A stretch of DNA of 64,000 nt, from NCBI GenBank assembly GCA_027619225.1, contig JAQCFW010000004.1:35609-99608 (forward strand). The letters run 5' to 3'. The stretch comes from Bacteroidota bacterium. Lineage in GTDB: Bacteria; Bacteroidota; Bacteroidia; Flavobacteriales_D; Sanyastnellaceae. The number at the start of each line of letters is the position of its first letter. Position 1 is the stretch's first letter. The notes under the pieces were generated by a model. It did no database searches. It saw only the letters and a program-made list of their open reading frames with translations, and was not told the DNA's origin. This document shows positions 9,793 through 18,801 of this stretch, in pieces. The position numbers and the translations under genes are program-made.

Positions 9793-10407
9793 ATGCATAA
9801 TATTGATTCAATCCACAATGTAACGACGCTTCCTTTAGGTGAGGGAAGGTTAGAAGTCGTTTGCGGCCCTATGTTTTCTGGTAAAACAGAAGAGTTGTTA
9901 AGAAGGGTAAGACGAGCTGTGATTGCTCATCAACCAACTCTCATAATTAAACCCGCTACAGATACGCGTTACGCTATAGACGAAGTTGTGTCACACGATA
10001 AGAACGCGATGCCTTCTAAGGTTGTGAAAAACAGTCGGGATATCTTAAATTCCCTCGAGGTAGATGGTAAAATGGCGCTTGTTGTAGCAATTGATGAGGC
10101 ACAATTTTTTGATGATGAGTTGCCTGAGGTGTGTAATGAACTTGCAAATCGAGGATTGAGGGTTATTGTAGCTGGATTAGACTTGGATTTTACAGGAAAG
10201 CCCTTTGGGTGCATGCCTCAGCTACTGGCTTTAGCAGAAGAGGTAACCAAGCTTCATGCTGTTTGTATGGAGACGGGTCGTGCTGCTCATTTTTCACATA
10301 GAATTGCAGGTGGTGACAACACCATTGAGCTCGGGGAAAAAGACCGATATGTCCCGCTTGCGAGGCACGCCTTTGTGGTATTCCGCAAAAAAGAAAACTC
10401 AAAGTAA
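9793..10407 (+). CDS. tdk: Thymidine kinase (type II, TK1-like)
   Basis: Salvages thymidine by ATP-dependent phosphorylation to dTMP. The ~204-residue protein has the Walker A loop GPMFSGKTEEL, the IDEAQFF Walker B motif with the catalytic Glu, and the lasso region near residue 170. In most TK1-type enzymes four Cys in this region hold a structural zinc. Here only the first Cys (LHAVC) remains: the expected second is METG and the last pair is ARHAF. The ATG at 9793 is preferred to a TTG at 9781. It lies 3 bp upstream of alr. Confidence 0.93.
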   Translation: MHNIDSIHNVTTLPLGEGRLEVVCGPMFSGKTEELLRRVRRAVIAHQPTLIIKPATDTRYAIDEVVSHDKNAMPSKVVKNSRDILNSLEVDGKMALVVAIDEAQFFDDELPEVCNELANRGLRVIVAGLDLDFTGKPFGCMPQLLALAEEVTKLHAVCMETGRAAHFSHRIAGGDNTIELGEKDRYVPLARHAFVVFRKKENSK

Positions 10408-10410
10408 TTA

Positions 10411-11511
10411 ATGTCAGAAAAGTCACATGTTACTACGCTAGATATTGACCTAGGATGTGTTGCGCGAAATCTGAATCGAGTTCGCGAACGGATTAATGGC
10501 AAGTCTGTAATTTGTGTACTGAAGGCATTTGGATATGGAACCGATGATATCGCTCTTGCAAAAATTCTCGAAAAGCAAGGTGTTGAATATCTCGCCGTTT
10601 CTTATGCAGATGAAGGCGTACGTTTAAGAAAAGCGGGTGTAAAATCTCGAATTGTGATTCTCAATCCAGACATAAGCACTTTTGATGTTTTGGGGGAATA
10701 CGATTTAGAGCCAACTTTACTGTCGATACAACATATGGAGGCTTATGTTGTTTGGGCGAAGAAGAGCGGAGTGGGTGAATTACCTGTTCACATAAAGATC
10801 AACACGGGGATGAATCGCTTGGGGTTTGAGGTGAGTGATCTGTTGGGAATTGAACGAATGGTTGTTGAGTCTAATTTAACCGTCGCAACAGTTTATTCTC
10901 ATTTGGCTGGATCTGATGACAACTGTTTTGACAGCAGAACACAAAAACAGTTCGAAATTTTCGACAAGGTTTGTTCTGGTTTTTCATTCCCCTTTAAGAC
11001 GCACATATTAAATTCTTCCGGAGTAGCCAGGTTTTCAGATCACAAGTCTGATTATGTGAGAGTGGGTCTTTGCTTATTAGGCATAGATGAATCAGGAGAA
11101 GAATGGGGGCTAGAACCAGCGATTAGCTTTCGGACAGTCGTAACTCAAGTGAGGCGTTTGTCCGCTGGGGAAGGGGTGAGTTATGGCTTTACAGATGCTG
11201 AGGCAATTGATAGAGAGATTGCCTGGCTTCCTGTTGGTTATGCCGATGGATATCCACGGTGTCTCGGAAATGGAGTTGGTTGTGTTTTTATTAAAGGTGT
11301 TTATGCTAAATCCGTGGGTCGGGTGTGTATGGGTTTAGTTGCAGTAGACGTGACTGGATTAAATGTTGTTGCAGGGGAAGAGGTGGAGCTTTTCGGTAGA
11401 AACCTATGTGTTGTAGAGCTAGCAAAGAAAGCGGAAACAATATCCTACGAGTTGTTAGCAAGAGTTCATGGGCGCGTGTCTCGAACTTACTCAGAGAAAA
11501 AAAGGTTATAA
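10411..11511 (+). CDS. alr: Alanine racemase
   Basis: PLP-dependent enzyme that makes D-alanine for peptidoglycan. The 366-residue protein shows the N-terminal lysine motif as VLKAFGYG (Lys bound to PLP), INTGMNRLGF, the GVSYGFTD segment holding the catalytic Tyr, and LPVGYADGYPR. It is a stand-alone racemase, not the MurF-Alr fusion found in many Bacteroidota. It follows tdk by 3 bp and is probably co-transcribed. Confidence 0.93.
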   Translation: MSEKSHVTTLDIDLGCVARNLNRVRERINGKSVICVLKAFGYGTDDIALAKILEKQGVEYLAVSYADEGVRLRKAGVKSRIVILNPDISTFDVLGEYDLEPTLLSIQHMEAYVVWAKKSGVGELPVHIKINTGMNRLGFEVSDLLGIERMVVESNLTVATVYSHLAGSDDNCFDSRTQKQFEIFDKVCSGFSFPFKTHILNSSGVARFSDHKSDYVRVGLCLLGIDESGEEWGLEPAISFRTVVTQVRRLSAGEGVSYGFTDAEAIDREIAWLPVGYADGYPRCLGNGVGCVFIKGVYAKSVGRVCMGLVAVDVTGLNVVAGEEVELFGRNLCVVELAKKAETISYELLARVHGRVSRTYSEKKRL

Positions 11512-11517
11512 ACTAGC

Positions 11518-11569
11518 GAAGCGCCATTCTTTCGAATGACGCTTCAGCCGGTCCATTGTTCTTTTTATT
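11518..11569 (+). terminator. Probable terminator after alr
   Basis: An inverted repeat at 11518-11545 (GAAGCG-C-CATTC, loop TTTC, GAATG-A-CGCTTC; one C/A mismatch) lies seven bases after the alr stop. A T-rich stretch follows at 11558-11569 rather than immediately, so intrinsic termination is plausible but not certain. Confidence 0.5.
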
Positions 11570-11675
11570 TAATGTCGAAATCACGCAACATTATCAATAC
11601 AATCAATATCTAAACGTGATTAGAACTACAAAGGTTGTTCGGGCAAATGTTAAAATTTGCTATTCTTTCCCTTAT

Positions 11676-12857
11676 CTATGTTTTAATGGGTGTTAAAGGC
11701 AATTTTCGGGTTTCTGCTTTTCGCTTTCTACGTGGTAGGGCGCCCGAAAATTTCGCAACAAATTTCTCAGCTGTAATCCTATAAGCTGTCAATTTCCCCC
11801 CATAAATTGTTGCTATCCGTGGAGCTAGTTTTTTATCGACATGAAACGTTGTCTCGCGTGGACGTGAAAATGCTTTGCCGGAAGCGTGTGGAAGCACCCG
11901 TAAACCGGCAAATGATTCAACGATTTTTTCTCTCGTTAGATTTTTAAATTTAGAAAAGTAACTCGAAGCAACATCGCAGAGGTAGGTTTCCTCCTCTGGC
12001 AGAGGGGCGACATCTGAAGGATCGCCACTGAATACCGTTTCCGTAGTTCCTATCATCGTTTTTCCTTTCCAAGGCATTACGAAGACGGCGCGCTGATCTT
12101 GAGGTGCTTCAACATAGTAGATGCCACTTGGGGCGGGCTCGTTTAAAACAATGTGAGCGCCAGCTACGAGATCGAATTCTCGTTTTGCTGGTGTAGGGGT
12201 TACTTTTTCAAGGACTGCATTCGCCCAAGGACCCGCTGTATTGACAAGGAGTCTAGCTTTACAGCTGTGAACCGTTCCATTTACGGAGTACTTGATTTCA
12301 TTTACGTCATCACCTGGGATTGCAGAAATAAACTCAGCAGGCATCTTAAGTTCAGCACCGAGTGATTTAGCAGATTGAATCACCGCTCGAGTTAGTGCAG
12401 CATCATCTGTCGCTCCGTCATTGTATTTGTAAACTGCTTGAAGGTTCTCAATGGAAATGCCATCGAGGTTTTTCCACTGTGCTTCAGGGACTCTTTCAAA
12501 CCTCGCGTCACGTTTAAATTTCCCCAGGGCTGCATACAAGGAAAGTCCCGCTCTAATTTCCCATGGTCTGCGTTTTGTATGCTTGTAGATTGGAATAAAA
12601 AACGATTCAAGGCGAACAAGCTCTGGGGCAAGTTCTAATAGAAGAGATCGCTCGGATAGGCACTCGAAAACGAGTTTTATTTGGCCTGACTCAAGGTAAC
12701 GAAGTCCGCCATGAATGAGCTTACTCGACTTACTAGATGTTCCATGGGCTATGGCAATTTTTTCCAAAACAAGGACGGAATATCCTGCGGCGGAGGCGGC
12801 TTGCGCAACACCTGCGCCGTGAATTCCACCGCCAATAATTACCATATCGTATATCAT
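11676..12857 (-). CDS. glpD: FAD-dependent glycerol-3-phosphate dehydrogenase, short form
   Basis: Oxidises glycerol 3-phosphate to dihydroxyacetone phosphate. The N-terminal dinucleotide-binding motif is MVIIGGGIHGAGVAQ (residues 5-19), followed by the GlpD signature GTSSKSSKLIHGGLRYLE and the substrate region MPWKGKTMIGTTE. At 393 residues it stops where the C-terminal DAO_C domain would begin, so it is shorter than typical 500-560 residue GlpD. Sequence after the TAG stop does not resemble that domain. The start overlaps the upstream phosphodiesterase gene by 4 bp. The neighbouring GDPD would supply glycerol 3-phosphate, which fits the assignment. Confidence 0.85.
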   Translation of the reverse strand: MIYDMVIIGGGIHGAGVAQAASAAGYSVLVLEKIAIAHGTSSKSSKLIHGGLRYLESGQIKLVFECLSERSLLLELAPELVRLESFFIPIYKHTKRRPWEIRAGLSLYAALGKFKRDARFERVPEAQWKNLDGISIENLQAVYKYNDGATDDAALTRAVIQSAKSLGAELKMPAEFISAIPGDDVNEIKYSVNGTVHSCKARLLVNTAGPWANAVLEKVTPTPAKREFDLVAGAHIVLNEPAPSGIYYVEAPQDQRAVFVMPWKGKTMIGTTETVFSGDPSDVAPLPEEETYLCDVASSYFSKFKNLTREKIVESFAGLRVLPHASGKAFSRPRETTFHVDKKLAPRIATIYGGKLTAYRITAEKFVAKFSGALPRRKRKAETRKLPLTPIKT

Positions 12858-13543
12858 GACAGCATCTTCTCTACCTCCTTGGATTCTATAATTTTCACTC
12901 CTCTTTCGAATAATCTAGAGGCTACTTCGAGTGAGGTAACCTCATAAATAACCCACTCCCAGATGCCTTCCCAAAGTTTTGATCCATCGTTAGGAAGAAT
13001 TTCCGTGTCGGCGAAAAGATAGTCTGGAGAGAGTTCTTCTGATATTTTCTCTCCCACCTCATCATAAGTTAAAACGACCCAACCCGTCTCCTTAAAGCCA
13101 CACTCCTGAGCGTTTTTTACTGAGTCTGGGTTGAAACTGATAAATACACATTGGTCAAGGGCAGGGTCGCAGGATTCGCGGAGTGCATTCACGCATACTT
13201 CGAGTCCATGCATGTCGATGGATTCCTGTTTTAATTCCACAAATGCCTTCACTCCCGGGTTTGCTTTAAGCCAAACCACCACCTCCTCAACCTCGCTAAT
13301 TTGTTTAAGCTCAACCTTGCCTTGGAGTTCTCTTTGGGTAATTTCAAATACGCTCAGGTCTAATCCCATTGTGCGTTTAAAGTTGTCATCGTGGAGCATG
13401 ATGGGCGTGAGGTCCTTCGTGAATTGAACGTCAAACTCAACCATTGTTGCTCCAGCCTTGACAGCTTCGCTTAATGCCTCTAGGGTATTCTCTAAATATT
13501 TGGCGGCATACCCTCTATGTGCGACGACTTTCATAGTGTTCAC
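12854..13543 (-). CDS. Glycerophosphodiester phosphodiesterase
   Basis: TIM-barrel enzyme (229 aa) that hydrolyses glycerophosphodiesters to glycerol 3-phosphate plus an alcohol. Motifs seen: VAHRGYAAKYLENTLEAL at the N terminus (catalytic His-Arg), MVEFDVQFTKD (metal-binding Glu and Asp) and MLHDD (second catalytic His), with FVELKQE in the barrel. No signal peptide is seen, so it should act in the cytosol (UgpQ-like). It overlaps hutU and glpD by 4 bp on either side (ATGA type), so translation is coupled and its product can feed GlpD directly. Confidence 0.9.
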   Translation of the reverse strand: MNTMKVVAHRGYAAKYLENTLEALSEAVKAGATMVEFDVQFTKDLTPIMLHDDNFKRTMGLDLSVFEITQRELQGKVELKQISEVEEVVVWLKANPGVKAFVELKQESIDMHGLEVCVNALRESCDPALDQCVFISFNPDSVKNAQECGFKETGWVVLTYDEVGEKISEELSPDYLFADTEILPNDGSKLWEGIWEWVIYEVTSLEVASRLFERGVKIIESKEVEKMLS

Positions 13544-15561
13544 GATAGCGCTTTTTTAATGAGCGCGGCATCGGCGTGATTTGCTCGTGTTACTTTGAGG
13601 CGGGGTTCAGCAGCCATGGCACGATCTACGGCCCATTCCGCACCGGGATTCCGCGCCCAGCTTCGGCGTGCAATACCATTGTTTACATCCCAGTGTAGCA
13701 TGGATTTTAGGCGCCGTTCCGAGTCCGATGAGCCGTCTAAAAGCATGCCGAAACCTCCGTTAATCACCTCGCCCCAACCAACGCCTCCTCCGTTGTGTAT
13801 CGAAACCCAAGTTGCTCCTCTAAACCCGTCACCGATAACGTTCTGTATCGCCATATCTGCTGTAAACGCAGATCCATCATAAATGTTCGAGGTCTCCCTA
13901 TAAGGAGAATCCGTTCCACTCACATCATGGTGGTCACGTCCTAAAACAACAGGAGATTTTAACGCGCCGGACGCAACCGCATCATTGAATGCCGCGGCAA
14001 TCTTAATCCTACCTTCCGCATCTGCATATAAGATTCTAGCTTGTGAACCCACAACAAGATTGTTTTCCTCAGCGGCACGAATCCATTGGATATTGTCGCG
14101 CATTTGGGTTTTAATCTCTTCCGGCGACTCTTTTATCATCTCCTCGAGTACTTCGCACGCGATGGCATCCGTTAGTGCTAGATCGCTCGGTGCTCCGCTA
14201 GTACACACCCATCTAAAGGGTCCAAACCCGTAGTCGAAACACATCGGGCCCATGATATCCTGAACGTAACTCGGATAGCGAAATGAAAGTCCATCTTCAG
14301 ACATTATTTCAGCTCCCGCTCGACTTGCTTCGAGTAGAAAAGCGTTTCCGTAATCGAAAAAGTAAGTTCCTTTTGCGGTGTGTCTGTTTACCGCTGAGGT
14401 ATGGCGTCTTAGTGTTTCCTGAACGCTCTTTTTAAACTGCTCCGGGTTTTCTGCCATCATTAAGTTCGACTCCTCAAATGAGAGTCCCATGGGGTAATAA
14501 CCACCAGCCCAAGGGTTGTGAAGTGAGGTTTGGTCTGAACCTAGATCAATATAAATCTCCTGCTTGTCGAACTCTTCCCAAACGTCCACTACATTTCCGA
14601 GGTATGCATATGAGACCGCCTGCTTAGTTGCGATCGATTCACGCACTCGCTCAGCAAGCTCAATGAGGTCCGTAATTACATGATCGACCCATCCTTGTTC
14701 GTGGCGCTTATATGCCGCTGCTGCACTTACTTCGGCGCAAACAGTAACGCAACCGGCGATGTTACCCGCTTTAGGTTGGGCTCCACTCATACCGCCGAGT
14801 CCAGAAGTCACGAATAGGCGCCCTGCCAAAGAACCATCGCCACCGTGCTTTTCCGCGAGTTTCCTACCGGCATTCAGGACTGTGATGGTGGTTCCATGAA
14901 CGATACCTTGAGGGCCTATATACATGTACGACCCAGCCGTCATTTGGCCATATTGGCTAACACCGAGAGCATTCATTCGTTCCCAATCGTCTTGTGAGCT
15001 GTGGTTGGGAATGACCATTCCGTTTGTTACGACAACTCTAGGGGCGTCTGGGTGTGATGGGAAAAGTCCCATTGGATGGCCGGAAAAAATAGTAAGGGTT
15101 TGGGATGAATCCATCTCGCTTAAATACTTCATCGTAAGCCTGTACTGAGCCCAGTTTTGGAATACCGAGCCGTTTCCACCATAAGTAATTAGCTCTTGCG
15201 GATGCTGTGCCACAGCAGCATCGAGGTTGTTCTGAATCATTAACATGATTGACGCAGCTTGCTGACATTTTGCTGGATACCACGCTATCGGACGGGCCTT
15301 TATTTCAACATCAGGCATCAAGCGGTACATATATATCCTTCCATAATTCTTTAATTCCTGAGCGAATTCAGGTGCAAGAACTGCATGCTGGTCCTCTGGG
15401 AAATACCTGAGAGCGTTCGCTAAGGCCAGTTCTTTTTCTACTGAAGTTAGGATTTCTTTTCTAACCGGAGCATGTGATACACTATCGCTGGGCGTTTTGG
15501 AAGGAGGTAAAATCGAGGGTATGCCCTGCGTAATCGTTTTTTTGAACTGCTCTAAATTCAT
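13540..15561 (-). CDS. hutU: Urocanate hydratase (long form)
   Basis: NAD-dependent enzyme of histidine breakdown: urocanate to imidazolone propionate. The 673-residue protein carries the urocanase core with ITYGGNGSVFQNWAQYRLTM, the GHPMGLFPSHP segment, VTNGMVIPNHSS, the GGMSGAQPKAGNIAGC motif and GRDHHDVSG. It is longer than the ~555-residue proteobacterial enzyme and matches the long type found in Bacteroidota and eukaryotes. hutH, hutI and hutG are not in the window. It overlaps DUF5522 upstream and GDPD downstream, 4 bp each. Confidence 0.96.
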   Translation of the reverse strand: MNLEQFKKTITQGIPSILPPSKTPSDSVSHAPVRKEILTSVEKELALANALRYFPEDQHAVLAPEFAQELKNYGRIYMYRLMPDVEIKARPIAWYPAKCQQAASIMLMIQNNLDAAVAQHPQELITYGGNGSVFQNWAQYRLTMKYLSEMDSSQTLTIFSGHPMGLFPSHPDAPRVVVTNGMVIPNHSSQDDWERMNALGVSQYGQMTAGSYMYIGPQGIVHGTTITVLNAGRKLAEKHGGDGSLAGRLFVTSGLGGMSGAQPKAGNIAGCVTVCAEVSAAAAYKRHEQGWVDHVITDLIELAERVRESIATKQAVSYAYLGNVVDVWEEFDKQEIYIDLGSDQTSLHNPWAGGYYPMGLSFEESNLMMAENPEQFKKSVQETLRRHTSAVNRHTAKGTYFFDYGNAFLLEASRAGAEIMSEDGLSFRYPSYVQDIMGPMCFDYGFGPFRWVCTSGAPSDLALTDAIACEVLEEMIKESPEEIKTQMRDNIQWIRAAEENNLVVGSQARILYADAEGRIKIAAAFNDAVASGALKSPVVLGRDHHDVSGTDSPYRETSNIYDGSAFTADMAIQNVIGDGFRGATWVSIHNGGGVGWGEVINGGFGMLLDGSSDSERRLKSMLHWDVNNGIARRSWARNPGAEWAVDRAMAAEPRLKVTRANHADAALIKKALS

Positions 15562-15728
15562 TTCTTTCCTGTATTTCTATAGGTTCCCGTCTTTTCATCA
15601 AAACCATAAGGGCAATGCTTACATCCACTTTCACAGCAATTACCACGCTTTAAATGGAATGTTTCTGTAAAGACAATGAAGCCTTCCTCAGTCGTGTAAA
15701 AGTCTTCAGGTTCTAGGTCTTTTGCCAT
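15558..15728 (-). CDS. DUF5522 family Cys-rich small protein
   Basis: A 56-residue protein starting MAKDLEPEDFYTTEEG. It contains the DUF5522 signature FHLKRGNCCESGCKHCPYGF with four Cys and one His, which could bind metal. Its TGA overlaps the hutU ATG by 4 bp, so it leads the hutU operon. A TACATTTG element lies five bases upstream of its ATG, suggesting a leaderless transcript. Function is unknown; the family is small and mainly Bacteroidota. Confidence 0.85.
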   Translation of the reverse strand: MAKDLEPEDFYTTEEGFIVFTETFHLKRGNCCESGCKHCPYGFDEKTGTYRNTGKK

Positions 15729-15733
15729 CACTA

Positions 15734-15741
15734 CAAATGTA
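15734..15741 (-). promoter_or_regulatory. -7 promoter element for the DUF5522-hutU operon
   Basis: TACATTTG on the minus strand matches TAnnTTTG exactly and ends five bases before the DUF5522 start codon. No -33 TTTG is seen at standard spacing, so the site is supported by position and -7 sequence only. Confidence 0.45.
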
Positions 15742-15781
15742 CGATTGTGACTACCTTCGCAGCTCCACCTACAACATCTTT

Positions 15782-17674
15782 ATGAGCGATTTCCTAACGC
15801 ATGAATGCGGCATTGCGCTTCTAAGGCTTAAAAAGCCTCTCCAGTACTACATCGATAAGTACGGAACGGCATTCTACGGTTTGAATAAAATGTGTCTTCT
15901 GATGGAGAAACAACATAATCGCGGGCAAGATGGTGCCGGAATTGCTAATATTAAACTGGACGTTAGCCCCGGTAAAAGATATATTTCAAGAAAAAGGTCT
16001 ATCGACACTAAGCCTATTCATCATATTTTCGAAGATATCATGAAAAGATTTTCTGATCTCGATGCAGATCAACTTGCCGATGCGGCTTTTTTACAAGAAA
16101 ACTTTGGCTTTACTGGTGAAGTGTCTCTGGGTCATTTGAGATATGGTACTTACGGGAAAAATGACATTGAAAATTGCCACCCGTTTTTAAGACAAAATAA
16201 CTGGCGTACTAAAAATCTGGTTGTCGCTGGTAATTTTAACATGACAAACGTCGATGAACTCTTTAATATACTTATTGAAATAGGCCAACATCCTAAGAAA
16301 AAATCTGATACCGTTACCGTCCTTGAAAAAATAGGACACTATTTAGATGTTGAAAACCAAACGCGTTTTGATGCTCTAAAAGCTGAAGGGTTAAATCACC
16401 AAAGTATTTCTGAAAAGATTGCCGACACATTAGATCTTGAAGGTGTCTTGAAATCTGCGGCAGAAGGATTCGATGGCGGTTACGCAATGTGTGGCATTCT
16501 AGGTCATGGAGACGCCTTCGTGTTACGTGATCCCAATGGAATTCGCCCTGCATATTGGTATGAGGATGATGAGATTGTGGTTGCTACTTCTGAGCGTCCT
16601 GTAATCCAAACTGCTTTTAACCTCACCGCTGAGAAAGTTCATGAGGTCAAGCCTGGCCATGCTTTAATTATCAAGCGTGACGGAACAACTTACATGCCTC
16701 GCATTCTTGATCCAGCACCGCGTACAGCGTGTAGTTTTGAGAGGATTTATTTTAGCCGAGGCAACGATGTGGAAATCTACAAAGAGCGAAAAGCATTGGG
16801 TGAAAAAGTCGTTCCTAAAATTCTCGAAGCGATTGAACACGACCTTGACAACACCGTTTCGGGTTTCATCCCCAACACAGCTGAGGTTTGTTATTACGGA
16901 ATGATACAGGGGTTAGATAATGTCTTAAATATAAGTAAAATTGCACGGATAAAAGGCCTCGGATCTCACCCCTCTGATGAGGATATTGAAGGTATTATGA
17001 ACGAGCGACTCAGAATGGAGAAGGTGGCGATTAAGGATGCTAAGCTCCGAACATTCATTACTCAGGATTCTTCACGTGATGATCTCGTAGCCCACGTTTA
17101 TGACATCTCTTATGGCTCAATAAGAAGAGGCAAAGACAACCTCGTAGTTATTGATGACAGCATCGTTCGCGGAACGACATTAAAACAATCCATCCTTGGA
17201 ATTCTTGATCGCCTCGGACCCAAGTTAATCGTCGTCGCTTCAAGTGCTCCTCAAATCCGATTCCCCGACTGCTATGGGATCGACATGGCAAAATTGAATG
17301 ATTTCATTGCCTTCAGAGCAGCTGTAGCTCTATTGAAAGATCGCGGTCTTGAAAAAGTCCTTAGTGATACTTATGAAAAATGCAAGGCCGAGCTAATGAA
17401 GCCTTTGGCTGAGATGCAAAATCCCGTAACAGCAATTTATGATCCTTTTACCGCTGACGAAGTTTCTGACAAAATCTCTGAACTTCTAACTCCCGAGGGA
17501 ATGGTTGCTGATGTAAAAATCATATTCCAAACCATTGAAGGTCTTCACGAAGCTTGTCCCAATCACACCGGAGATTGGTATTTCACCGGAAATTATCCTA
17601 CGCCAGGAGGACGTAGAGTTGTAAATCGCGCCTTCGTAAACTACATAGAGGGAAGCGACAAACGGGCTTACTAA
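15782..17674 (+). CDS. purF: Amidophosphoribosyltransferase-type (PurF-like) class II glutamine amidotransferase
   Basis: First committed step of purine synthesis: PRPP plus glutamine to 5-phosphoribosylamine. From ATG 15782 the protein has 630 residues, longer than the ~470-510 residue classical PurF, as is usual for the Bacteroidota form. The N terminus MSDFLTHECGIAL puts the nucleophile Cys at residue 9, implying cleavage of an eight-residue propeptide. Glutaminase-domain motifs include QHNRGQDGAGIA and LGHLRYGTYG. The PRPP-binding motif VVIDDSIVRGTT lies near residue 460. An in-frame ATG at 15722 would add 20 atypical residues and is rejected. The stop codon lies in a perfect 15-bp tandem duplication. 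Confidence 0.88.
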   Translation: MSDFLTHECGIALLRLKKPLQYYIDKYGTAFYGLNKMCLLMEKQHNRGQDGAGIANIKLDVSPGKRYISRKRSIDTKPIHHIFEDIMKRFSDLDADQLADAAFLQENFGFTGEVSLGHLRYGTYGKNDIENCHPFLRQNNWRTKNLVVAGNFNMTNVDELFNILIEIGQHPKKKSDTVTVLEKIGHYLDVENQTRFDALKAEGLNHQSISEKIADTLDLEGVLKSAAEGFDGGYAMCGILGHGDAFVLRDPNGIRPAYWYEDDEIVVATSERPVIQTAFNLTAEKVHEVKPGHALIIKRDGTTYMPRILDPAPRTACSFERIYFSRGNDVEIYKERKALGEKVVPKILEAIEHDLDNTVSGFIPNTAEVCYYGMIQGLDNVLNISKIARIKGLGSHPSDEDIEGIMNERLRMEKVAIKDAKLRTFITQDSSRDDLVAHVYDISYGSIRRGKDNLVVIDDSIVRGTTLKQSILGILDRLGPKLIVVASSAPQIRFPDCYGIDMAKLNDFIAFRAAVALLKDRGLEKVLSDTYEKCKAELMKPLAEMQNPVTAIYDPFTADEVSDKISELLTPEGMVADVKIIFQTIEGLHEACPNHTGDWYFTGNYPTPGGRRVVNRAFVNYIEGSDKRAY

Positions 17675-17689
17675 AAACGGGCTTACTAA
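17660..17689 (+). repeat. 15-bp tandem duplication across the purF-like stop codon
   Basis: AAACGGGCTTACTAA occurs twice back to back (17660-17674 and 17675-17689). The first copy contains the last codons and the TAA of the amidotransferase; the second is untranslated. It looks like a recent slippage duplication. Confidence 0.9.
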
Positions 17690-17729
17690 ATTCTTACAGC
17701 TCGAATAGACCTAGTCTGTTTATGGTCGA

Positions 17730-18752
17730 CTATTCTACAATCAATTGTTTTGTTGAGACATTCTCTAAGCCCAGCTTAGACGTTGCCGTATAGACTCCTT
17801 TCGCCCAAGAGCTAACATCTATCACACCAGAATTTACACCTGGCACAAGATTAAGCGTTTCGATTAAACGACCTGATATATCGCGAATTTCAATCTCGTC
17901 CGTTGAGTGTGCAGCATTTATCCCACTGGCGAAAACAAATTGCACTTTCGAACTCGCCGGGTTAGGGAACATGGTGAAGTCGAGCTCGGTCGATTCATGC
18001 TGAAGGTCATCAATTTCTACAAGGTAAGACTGAAGGATCTCTGTATAGTCCTGTATTGACGTGTCTTGTCCTTCTATGACTTGAAAATGTGTATGTGTGA
18101 CCATTGGAACAACGGTCGTTCCGGAGTAAAACATGGCTAAATCAATTAAATACGTTACTTCGCCTGTCATTGAACTGTCCGTAATTTCTCTAGACAATGA
18201 AATCCTTGTCACATCCTCTAAATGAACTCCTCCGGGAAGGTCGAGGGCTCCAAAGCCATCTACGACACTCGAGACAATTCCTGATCGATGTGTTTCAATT
18301 CCTAAGATATTTAGCTCTATGTCAAACGTATCTGTCCATGTTTCGCCAAATGAAAAGGGGTAAGGAAAGTAAATTTCAGAATCAGAATATGGATAACTTA
18401 CTCCTCCTTCTACCCCACCGTAATACTCGAAAACATCTGGTCCGTAGTTATAATAATACTGAGCTCCTCCCGCTTCTAACATCCAGTTAGCATTTGGAAA
18501 ATCATCCTCAAATGGGGATGGTGTAGATGACAGTATCTGAGCGTTGTAAGAGTTAACCGTAAAAAAATTGCTATAATCCCAAGCCATGTTTTCTCCCACT
18601 TCACCCGCTTCTGACAATTCTAATACGCCCATTGTATAGCCGTCACCTGATTGAAAAGAGGGTGCAATCAGGGTTTGGGCATTCAGCTTAGAAAAAGGAA
18701 TAAGTCCTGAAAGTAAAACTGATAAAACCAGTAGGGTAATTGTGATGCGCAT
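17730..18752 (-). CDS. Secreted protein with type IX secretion C-terminal domain
   Basis: A 340-residue exported protein. The signal peptide starts MRITITLLVLSVLL and cleavage is likely near LNAQ. The C-terminal ~80 residues form a T9SS type A sorting domain: FTMFPNPASSKVQF, IEIRDISGRLIETL, SSWAKGVYTATS and a terminal KQLIVE. The middle part is beta-rich and matches no catalytic family I recognise. The family start at ATG 18752 is supported by a promoter element at 18775-18782; an upstream in-frame start at 18785 lies before that element. It converges on purF and diverges from the YeeE-type gene. Confidence 0.85.
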   Translation of the reverse strand: MRITITLLVLSVLLSGLIPFSKLNAQTLIAPSFQSGDGYTMGVLELSEAGEVGENMAWDYSNFFTVNSYNAQILSSTPSPFEDDFPNANWMLEAGGAQYYYNYGPDVFEYYGGVEGGVSYPYSDSEIYFPYPFSFGETWTDTFDIELNILGIETHRSGIVSSVVDGFGALDLPGGVHLEDVTRISLSREITDSSMTGEVTYLIDLAMFYSGTTVVPMVTHTHFQVIEGQDTSIQDYTEILQSYLVEIDDLQHESTELDFTMFPNPASSKVQFVFASGINAAHSTDEIEIRDISGRLIETLNLVPGVNSGVIDVSSWAKGVYTATSKLGLENVSTKQLIVE

Positions 18753-18774
18753 CGTATAATTAATTATATTGGGA

Positions 18775-18782
18775 CAAATATA
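18775..18782 (-). promoter_or_regulatory. -7 promoter element for the T9SS cargo gene
   Basis: TATATTTG on the minus strand is an exact TAnnTTTG match 22 bases upstream of the ATG at 18752. No good -33 box was seen. Confidence 0.45.
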
Positions 18783-18801
18783 CATTGATTTACACCCTAA
18801 T

